5,049 nucleotides of DNA. It comes from CAYURR01 sp964446745. GTDB lineage: Bacteria; Bacillota; Clostridia; Lachnospirales; WQUN01. The notes beneath the pieces are model-generated. The model ran no database searches. It saw only the letters and a list, made by a program, of their open reading frames with translations, and had not been told where the DNA came from. The first letter of the stretch is position 1. Every line of letters begins with the position of its first letter. The DNA lies in the NCBI GenBank assembly GCA_964446745.1, contig CAYURR010000198.1, positions 1 to 5,049 on the forward strand. The letters are read 5' to 3'. The position numbers and the translations under genes were made by a program. Below are positions 1 through 4,699 of the stretch, in pieces.

Positions 1-131
1 GAACCTACTATCATGTCACAGCCAGCGGTACTCAGTATTACCTCGAAAAATGTGCTGAGTGGGAGGTCACACAGGATGTAATCGGCAGGTTTTGCAGGCG
101 CACTAACATAACACATAATAATACTAATTAA
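1..131 (+). CDS. PadR-family transcriptional regulator, C-terminal fragment
   Basis: The window opens inside a gene read in the frame beginning at base 3; it ends with TAA at 129-131. The visible 42 residues begin TYYHVTASGTQYYLEKCAEW and continue to an ...IGRF stretch. This matches the end of the PadR winged helix (the 'YY.LT..G...L' beta-wing) and the start of its C-terminal dimerisation helix with the typical 'EW'. PadR proteins are small DNA-binding repressors. The next gene starts 12 bp after the stop and encodes a HAAS-domain membrane protein, a very common partner of PadR genes in Firmicutes, which supports both calls. The ribosome binding site of the next gene begins at this gene's stop codon, so the two are almost certainly one operon. 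The N-terminal DNA-binding part lies outside the window. The polar tail (RRTNITHNNTN) is weakly conserved in such proteins. Confidence 0.72.
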   Translation, partial: TYYHVTASGTQYYLEKCAEWEVTQDVIGRFCRRTNITHNNTN

Positions 132-143
132 AGGAGAAAATCG

Positions 144-1094
144 ATGGAAACAATCAAGAGCTACTTGGACAATATCTTTGGACCGCTGCCCCAGACGCAT
201 GAAATCTTGCGCTTAAAGCAAGATTTACTAAACGACATGGAGGCCAAATACACCGAGCTGCGCCAGTACGGCAGGACTGAAAACGAGGCCATCGGCACGG
301 TCATAGCAGAGTTTGGCAATATCGACGAGCTGATCAAGGAAATGAATATCACAGCACCGCCACAGGGCGAATCATCCACGGATGTTGTTATTCCCCACGA
401 TGAGGTCAGGGAATATATCGCTCAGTTTATAAAATCTAAGAACCTATCAGCGAACGGTGTATTACTGATATTGATTGGTGTGTCCGTCATGATATGGATG
501 TACGGCAATTTAGGCTTCGTACACTTTTCCGACACATTTCCGATTATTGCGTTGTTTGTTTTTTTGATACCGGCTGTGGGCATGTTTATCAAATCCGATT
601 TAAAGAGCGCTCGCTACAAGCATATCGAGGATGGTACATTTGCAATCGATATGCGCACGAAAAACCTGCTGACATCTGAGTACGACGTGCTCGCCGCAAA
701 ACGTACCTCATCACTTATCCTCGGTGTGACATTGATACTTTTAGGCGCGGTTGTTGTTATCGTTTCTTCGAACTACTATGTTGAAATGACCGGCTTGAGC
801 ATCACATTATTGTTAGTAGGTATAGGTGTACGTATCTTGATCAGTTCCTCAGGTCCGATCGGTGCTTACCAACGTGTTCTGCAGATACAAGAATACAGTT
901 CGGCTAAGCTACGCACAGCGAAGGTCACCGGAGCCGTTGCATCGGTCGTATTTCCGCTCGCGACCTGCGTGTTCCTGCTCTGGGGCTTTTTGTTTGACGG
1001 CTGGGGTATCGCATGGATTGTCTACCCGGTGACAGGCATCTTATTTGCTGTGTTCTGCGCTATCTATTCTGCTTTTAAAGGCACCCAAAAATAA
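144..1094 (+). CDS. HAAS/permease-prefix-domain integral membrane protein
   Basis: This 316-residue protein has two parts. Residues 1-70 form a soluble helical domain with the pattern 'YL..IF..LP...EI...K.DLL.DME.KY.EL...G..E.EAI...I.EFG..DEL', as in the HAAS (permease prefix / DUF1700-like) domain. After a polar linker (about 71-100) come six predicted hydrophobic helices at about 104-124, 132-149, 189-208, 216-234, 262-284 and 289-311, with a charged stretch at 150-188 between helices 2 and 3. No catalytic motif is visible. Proteins of this type are usually encoded next to a PadR regulator, as here, and are thought to act as membrane partners or sensors in envelope responses; the exact role is unknown. 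The start is set by AAAGGAG at 130-136, 7 bp before the ATG. The 3' end overlaps the convergent phosphatase gene by 20 bp. The domain call is firm; the function is not. Confidence 0.82.
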   Translation: METIKSYLDNIFGPLPQTHEILRLKQDLLNDMEAKYTELRQYGRTENEAIGTVIAEFGNIDELIKEMNITAPPQGESSTDVVIPHDEVREYIAQFIKSKNLSANGVLLILIGVSVMIWMYGNLGFVHFSDTFPIIALFVFLIPAVGMFIKSDLKSARYKHIEDGTFAIDMRTKNLLTSEYDVLAAKRTSSLILGVTLILLGAVVVIVSSNYYVEMTGLSITLLLVGIGVRILISSSGPIGAYQRVLQIQEYSSAKLRTAKVTGAVASVVFPLATCVFLLWGFLFDGWGIAWIVYPVTGILFAVFCAIYSAFKGTQK

Positions 1095-1740
1095 AGTCCG
1101 CAATCTCATCGGGTTTCTCCACGATCATATCCGCGTGTCCGGCCTCGAGCTCTTGTCTGTCTCTGAAACCCCAAAGCACCCCGATCGTAAACAACCCGGC
1201 GTTTTTCCCGGTCTGCATATCGGTCATCGTATCCCCGATATAGACACATTCCTCTTTTGCCACACCGATTGCGTCGATGATCTCATACACCCCATCGGGC
1301 GACGGCTTTAATTCAATACCATCCCTCGCGCCGAAATAGATATCAAACAAATCGCTTTTAAACATGCCCTGCAGCACCCGTCCCGTGGTGTCGTGGGGCT
1401 TGTTTGATAATACGGCGATTTTTATCCCCGCGGATTTGAGTCGATTTAATAGATCCTCTATACCGTCGTATACTGTTGTCTTGTACAGAAAATCCGCGTT
1501 ATATATCTCGTTGTAATACGGCAGAACCTTGTTTAATATCTCGCCGTTAGGATCATCCACGCCGAGGGTCTCGAGTACCCTCATGATTAGGTTCTTAGCC
1601 CCGTCCCCGACCAGCAGCTTGTAACGCTGCGCCTCGATAGAACCGTAACCGAATTTGGCCAGCGCGGTATTTACAAAATGCGCTATCGTTTCAATTGTGT
1701 CCGTCAATGTGCCGTCCAGATCAAATATGCAAAGCTTCAT
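1075..1740 (-). CDS. HAD-superfamily phosphatase (phosphoglycolate phosphatase-like)
   Basis: This is a 221-residue haloacid-dehalogenase hydrolase with all four motifs, numbered from the ATG at 1740. Motif I is DLDGTLTDT near residues 7-15 (nucleophile Asp7, acid/base Asp9). Motif II is the serine of 'AVLSNKP' near 112. Motif III is the lysine of 'ELKPSP' near 145. Motif IV is 'GDTMTDM', with acidic residues near 170 and 174. The helical cap between motifs I and II and the length of about 220 match the Gph/PGPase subfamily, so a small phosphorylated metabolite is the likely substrate, which cannot be named. A GTG two codons upstream (1746) is also possible, but only 4 nt separate it from the GGAGG. 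The ATG leaves 10 nt and gives the family-typical 'MKLCIFDLDGT' beginning. It follows the LysR gene by 5 bp and is probably co-transcribed with it. The stop lies inside the convergent membrane-protein gene. Confidence 0.87.
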   Translation of the reverse strand: MKLCIFDLDGTLTDTIETIAHFVNTALAKFGYGSIEAQRYKLLVGDGAKNLIMRVLETLGVDDPNGEILNKVLPYYNEIYNADFLYKTTVYDGIEDLLNRLKSAGIKIAVLSNKPHDTTGRVLQGMFKSDLFDIYFGARDGIELKPSPDGVYEIIDAIGVAKEECVYIGDTMTDMQTGKNAGLFTIGVLWGFRDRQELEAGHADMIVEKPDEIADFIFGCL

Positions 1741-1745
1741 AATCA

Positions 1746-2639
1746 CTATTCCTCCGTTTTATTTATTTCGTATTCGCTGATAAAATCCATCAGCTTTCTG
1801 AGCGCGTCTCCTATATACTTGGTCTTGTGATATACAAGGCTGAATTTGCGCCTCATATCCACACCGTTTATCGGGACCACGCAGAGCCTGCCGTCGTTTA
1901 GATAATCTGCTACAATCCGCTCAGATATGACCGTGATGCCTTGGTTTGCCAGTGTAGCCTCAATGATCGAGTCAAAGCCGTGACAATTCCACTTTGCACT
2001 TATCGTGATATTCCTCTTACGCAGTATACCCTCAAGAAGCTCTCTCGTACCGCTCCCCTCTTCCCTGAGAATAAACGGATATGCCGACAGCTCCTCAGGT
2101 TCTACAGAGACTCGCTGCGATATCTCGTGCTGCGGCGAACACGCCAAGACCAGTTCATCCGATATCACGGGTTTCGATACAAGCTCGCTACTTTTCACTT
2201 TACCCTCGACCAGTCCGAGATCGACCTTACTCTCCAAAAGCAATCTCTCAATCACCGCGGTATTGTCTATCCTTACTACAATCTTGATATTAGGAAAGGC
2301 ATATTCAAATCGTTTGATGATGTCCACGAGCACGCATTTACCGACCGTTATCGTCGCACCGAGGTGAATGGTCTTATTCATCGTCATGCTCTTGATGTTC
2401 TCGTCCATCTCCTCCGATAACGCGAGTATCTTGTTTGCGTATTCGTAAAACACCTCGCCCTCACGTGTCAAAAACAGTTTCTTGTTTAGCCTGTCAAACA
2501 ACTCCACGCCATATTCCCGCTCAAGCTCGTTTATCGTCTGGCTGATGGTAGGCTGTGCGATATACAGCTCGTTTGCGGCCGCGCTCATCTTGCCCGTCTT
2601 GACCACCGTCACAAATATCCTCAGGCCGCGCAGTGTCAT
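1746..2639 (-). CDS. LysR-family transcriptional regulator
   Basis: This is a 297-residue LysR-type regulator, normal length for the family. The N-terminal winged helix-turn-helix spans about residues 1-60, with the hallmark segment around 'SAAANELYIAQPTISQTI' (about 19-36) and 'LFDR' at 47-50. A linker helix follows (about 58-90). The two-lobe co-inducer domain runs from about 91 to the end and includes 'FILREEGSGTRELLE' near 189-203. That motif is seen in LysR members that respond to small oxyanions or sulfur compounds, such as the CysL-like group; subgroup assignment is from memory. The start at 2639 is chosen because AAAGGGG precedes it by 7 nt and the protein then begins MTLRGLRIF, as the family should. 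The frame is open up to 2771, but that part is AT-rich promoter DNA. The gene is divergent from the sulfite-reductase-like operon, the classic layout of a LysR regulator and its target. Confidence 0.93.
   Translation of the reverse strand: MTLRGLRIFVTVVKTGKMSAAANELYIAQPTISQTINELEREYGVELFDRLNKKLFLTREGEVFYEYANKILALSEEMDENIKSMTMNKTIHLGATITVGKCVLVDIIKRFEYAFPNIKIVVRIDNTAVIERLLLESKVDLGLVEGKVKSSELVSKPVISDELVLACSPQHEISQRVSVEPEELSAYPFILREEGSGTRELLEGILRKRNITISAKWNCHGFDSIIEATLANQGITVISERIVADYLNDGRLCVVPINGVDMRRKFSLVYHKTKYIGDALRKLMDFISEYEINKTEE
1751..1755 (-). promoter_or_regulatory. Ribosome binding site of the HAD phosphatase
   Basis: GGAGG on the minus strand sits inside the last codons of the LysR gene, 10 nt before the ATG at 1740 and 4 nt before the alternative GTG at 1746. 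The LysR stop (TAG) and this GTG share one base (TAGTG). Translation of the phosphatase is therefore probably coupled to the regulator whichever start is used. Confidence 0.6.
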
Positions 2640-2646
2640 TCTTACA

Positions 2647-2653
2647 CCCCTTT
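2647..2653 (-). promoter_or_regulatory. Ribosome binding site deciding the LysR start
   Basis: AAAGGGG on the minus strand is 7 nt before the ATG at 2639. It supports the 297-residue start over the longer in-frame ATG at 2771, which would extend the protein through the AT-rich divergent promoter region. Confidence 0.65.
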
Positions 2654-2690
2654 GATTTGAGACCCAACTCCACCATAGCATTTTATCTAT

Positions 2691-2709
2691 TATAATCATT
2701 ACAATTATA
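2691..2709. promoter_or_regulatory. Candidate LysR operator, TATAAT-N7-ATTATA dyad
   Basis: This is a perfect 6-bp inverted repeat, TATAAT (2691-2696) and ATTATA (2704-2709), separated by 7 bp. It has the size and shape of LysR recognition sites, which are commonly short AT-rich dyads with about 7 bp between the arms. It is centred about 48 bp upstream of the inferred transcription start of the reductase operon. The surrounding DNA is very AT-rich, so chance dyads and -10-like sequences are expected; the operator role is inference. Confidence 0.35.
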
Positions 2710-2712
2710 TAT

Positions 2713-2741
2713 TTTACATTATAATGTTTTCCAAGCATAAT
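2713..2741 (+). promoter_or_regulatory. Sigma-70-type promoter of the reductase/ABC-transporter operon
   Basis: TTTACA (2713-2718) and CATAAT (2736-2741) are separated by exactly 17 bp; each matches the consensus at 5 of 6 positions. Transcription would start near 2748, leaving a leader of about 57 nt before the ATG at 2805. The leader contains a weak imperfect dyad, ATGATTCGC-TAT-GCAATTCAT (2756-2776, 7 of 9 pairs), too poor to call a riboswitch or terminator. The promoter lies in the divergent region next to the LysR gene, so LysR control is likely. Confidence 0.5.
2716..2727. promoter_or_regulatory. Candidate operator, palindrome ACATTATAATGT
   Basis: This perfect 12-bp palindrome overlaps the -35 element of the proposed rightward promoter. 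Together with the dyad 7 bp to its left it could form the paired recognition/activation sites typical of LysR-controlled divergent promoters. AT-richness makes chance occurrence possible. Confidence 0.35.
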
Positions 2742-2804
2742 ACAAATGAGAAATAATGATTCGCTATGCAATTCATGATAGAAAACAGAAAAGAGGACGA
2801 GTGA

Positions 2805-3746
2805 ATGGAAAACAATGCGTTAACCCCGGAACAAATCAAGGCTGTGAAGGGCTTCGGCTTTCTGCATAATAGGGGCACGAGGAAGTTTAGCGGTAGGGTC
2901 ATCACCGAAAACGGCACGATAACATCCGAACAGATGAAGGTCATATCTGAAGCCGCGAAAAAATTCGGCGCGGGGCATGTGGCATTTACAGTGCGCCTTA
3001 CGCTCGAGGTGCCGGGCATTGAATATGAAAACATCCAGCCGTTTAGGGATTATATAGCACAAGCCGGTCTCAAGACGGGCGGAACGGGTACCCGTGTACG
3101 CCCGGTGGTCGGATGCAAGGGTACGACCTGCGTGTTCGGTTTGTGTGATACGATGGGCCTGGCCAAGCAGATTCATGATCGTTTCTTTGAGGGTTACCAT
3201 GATGTAGTCTTGCCGCACAAGTTCAAGATAGCTGTGGGCGGCTGTCCGAACAACTGTGCAAAACCCGACCTGAATGATATCGGCATAGTGGGTCAGCGTG
3301 TTATGAAGTATGAGATCGATAAGTGCAGGGGCTGCGGCAAATGCACCGTGTCCGAGACATGTCCGATGAAAGCCGTAAAGGTCGAAAACGGTGCGATAGT
3401 CGTGGATAAGCAAGTATGTAATAACTGCGGTAGATGCATGAAAAAATGCCACTTTGGCGTGACCGCAAACGGCGAGGATATGTTTAAGGTATATGTCGGC
3501 GGCAAATGGGGCAAAAAGATAAGGATGGGCACACCACTGAGCAAGGTGTTTACGAAGGACGAGGTGTTGGATGTGGTAGAAAAGTCGATATTATTGTTTA
3601 AGAGAGAGGGCAAGGCGGGCGAACGCTTCGGCGAGACGATCGATAGGATCGGTGTGGAAGAGGCAGATAGGCTACTGATATCCGATAAGCTATTGCAAAA
3701 CAAGAGCGAGATACTTTCACCCGATACAGCAGTGGGTACACGATGA
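2805..3746 (+). CDS. Small sulfite/nitrite reductase-like protein with siroheme-[4Fe-4S] motif and fused ferredoxin domain
   Basis: This 313-residue protein resembles the DsrA/AsrC side of the sulfite-reductase family (COG2221 type). Residues about 1-75 resemble the ferredoxin-like half domain. The siroheme/[4Fe-4S] signature follows: 'GCKGTTC' with Cys104 and Cys109, then 'GGCPNNC' with Cys147 and Cys151. A ferredoxin insert carries two cluster sets: Cys174, 177, 180, 186-Pro and Cys205, 208, 211, 215. The C-terminal part (about 225-313) completes the reductase fold. It is cytoplasmic, with no signal peptide. In known relatives siroheme catalyses six-electron reduction of sulfite or nitrite and the ferredoxin part supplies electrons. 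A single small subunit without AsrA/AsrB or DsrAB partners makes the true substrate uncertain. The start is firm: an in-frame TGA directly precedes the ATG, and AGAGGA lies 7 nt upstream. It is the first gene of the operon, and its stop overlaps the binding-protein start (ATGA). Confidence 0.85.
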   Translation: MENNALTPEQIKAVKGFGFLHNRGTRKFSGRVITENGTITSEQMKVISEAAKKFGAGHVAFTVRLTLEVPGIEYENIQPFRDYIAQAGLKTGGTGTRVRPVVGCKGTTCVFGLCDTMGLAKQIHDRFFEGYHDVVLPHKFKIAVGGCPNNCAKPDLNDIGIVGQRVMKYEIDKCRGCGKCTVSETCPMKAVKVENGAIVVDKQVCNNCGRCMKKCHFGVTANGEDMFKVYVGGKWGKKIRMGTPLSKVFTKDEVLDVVEKSILLFKREGKAGERFGETIDRIGVEEADRLLISDKLLQNKSEILSPDTAVGTR

Positions 3747-4699
3747 TAAAGCAGATCATCGCTTTTTGTGCGACCGCCGGGCTTATCGTCTTTTTTACCT
3801 GCGGTTGTGCAAAGACCTCCGCTCCGCAAGCGGGCGGCGCGTATTATACATTTACAGATGATCTGGGTAAAGCGGTGACGCTGGACGCAAAGCCTCAGAG
3901 AGTCATATCGGCCATGGGTTCCTATGCGGAGCTCTGGCTGCTCGCGGGCGGTGAGCTTGTGGGTGTTACCGAGGACGCCGTGTCCGAGCGCGGGCTACAG
4001 CTGCCCGATGATATTAAAATTATCGGCGGCGTAAAGGAGCCAAACGCAGAGATCATATTATCCGAAAGCCCCGACCTTGTATTACTCTCAACGGATGTCG
4101 AGCAGCATGTCAAGCTCGACGAGACACTTACTACAGCAAAAATCCCCCATGCGTATTTTAAGACCGATACCTTTGACGAGTACTTAAAAATGCTAAAGTT
4201 ATGCACAGATATAAACAACACCCCGGAGCGCTACAAACAATACGGCGAGGATATAAAGTTGCAAGTCGATAACGTGATACAACAATCCTTAACGAAGGCC
4301 CAAACAGACGGCAAGCCGAGCGTTTTGCTGATCCGTTCGATGTCCACAAAGGCCAAGGCCTTAAAGTCTGATCATCCGGTCGGTAGGATGCTGCTGGACT
4401 TGAATGCCGATAACATTGCCACGCGGCACGAATCCTTGCTAGAGGATCTGAGTATGGAGACAGTCATCGGCGAGGATCCGGATTTTATCTTTGTGATTAC
4501 GATGGGCGATCCGAAAAAGGCCATGGAGACGATGGAAAAGACCCTGATGAATAACCCGGCCTGGAATGGGCTTGGCGCAATAAAGAACAACCGCTTCTTC
4601 GTGCTCCCAAAGGAACTGTTCCAATACAAACCCAACGCGAGATGGGGAGAGAGTTATGAGTACCTCGAAAAGATCCTCTATGAAAATTATAAGCCCTGA
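3743..4699 (+). CDS. ABC transporter substrate-binding lipoprotein, FepB/BtuF (Peripla_BP_2) class
   Basis: This 318-residue extracytoplasmic binding protein has an N-terminal hydrophobic signal (about residues 4-19) followed by a lipobox-like 'FTCGC'. Cys22 is the likely lipid-anchored residue, although the -3 position is Thr rather than the usual Leu. The mature part has the class III binding-protein pattern: 'DDLGKAVTLDAKPQRVIS' (39-56), 'PNAEIILSESPDLVLL' (100-115), a long connecting helix (about 160-187), 'DPDFIFVI' (245-252) and 'NPAWNGLGAIKNNRFFVLP' (271-289). Relatives deliver iron-siderophores, heme, cobalamin or sometimes molybdate to FecCD/BtuC permeases; the ligand here cannot be assigned. 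The start overlaps the reductase stop as ATGA and has only a weak GTGGG upstream, so translation probably depends on coupling. The stop codon is followed at once by a strong hairpin, and its last 44 bases overlap the permease start. Confidence 0.92.
   Translation: MIKQIIAFCATAGLIVFFTCGCAKTSAPQAGGAYYTFTDDLGKAVTLDAKPQRVISAMGSYAELWLLAGGELVGVTEDAVSERGLQLPDDIKIIGGVKEPNAEIILSESPDLVLLSTDVEQHVKLDETLTTAKIPHAYFKTDTFDEYLKMLKLCTDINNTPERYKQYGEDIKLQVDNVIQQSLTKAQTDGKPSVLLIRSMSTKAKALKSDHPVGRMLLDLNADNIATRHESLLEDLSMETVIGEDPDFIFVITMGDPKKAMETMEKTLMNNPAWNGLGAIKNNRFFVLPKELFQYKPNARWGESYEYLEKILYENYKP
4644..4649 (+). promoter_or_regulatory. Ribosome binding site deciding the permease start
   Basis: GGGGAG lies 6 nt before the ATG at 4656, inside the binding-protein gene. 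A second in-frame ATG at 4680 has no comparable site upstream, so 4656 is preferred. Confidence 0.55.

Larger units (their letters stand above)
2689..2746 (-). promoter_or_regulatory. Leftward promoter region of the LysR-phosphatase unit (not resolved)
   Basis: Three TATAAT hexamers occur on the minus strand, at 2694-2689, 2709-2704 and 2723-2718. The best upstream partners are only half matches: TGGAAA 18 bp before the middle one, and TTGTAT 16 bp before the right-hand one. One of these probably drives the LysR gene, overlapping the rightward promoter, as in autoregulated divergent LysR systems. The exact one cannot be chosen from the sequence. Confidence 0.3.

Noticed and set aside
1941..2420. 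Plus-strand open frames of up to 159 codons opposite the LysR gene.
   Set aside because: They lie antisense to the conserved LysR effector domain, and their translations look like shadow frames.
2720..2725. TATAAT as an alternative -10 for the rightward promoter.
   Set aside because: The only fair -35 upstream (TTACAA, 2699-2704) is 15 bp away, too short. TTTACA-N17-CATAAT at 2713-2741 is better spaced.
2640..2771. In-frame N-terminal extension of the LysR protein by 44 residues from an ATG at 2771.
   Set aside because: It translates AT-rich promoter DNA into a sequence unlike any LysR start. The ATG at 2639 has a good ribosome binding site at the right distance and gives normal family length.
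2742..2804. Possible riboswitch or attenuator in the leader of the reductase operon.
   Set aside because: The leader is only about 57 nt and has one weak dyad (7 of 9 pairs with two mismatches), with no terminator stem or T-tract.
2820..3452. Minus-strand open frame of 210 codons opposite the reductase gene.
   Set aside because: It is antisense to a clearly conserved gene with intact cysteine motifs, no recognisable domain appears, and the open frame is explained by the codon use of the real gene.
3293..3829. Minus-strand open frame of 178 codons spanning the reductase/binding-protein junction.
   Set aside because: It is low-complexity Ser/Leu/Pro-rich translation antisense to two real genes, with no domain.
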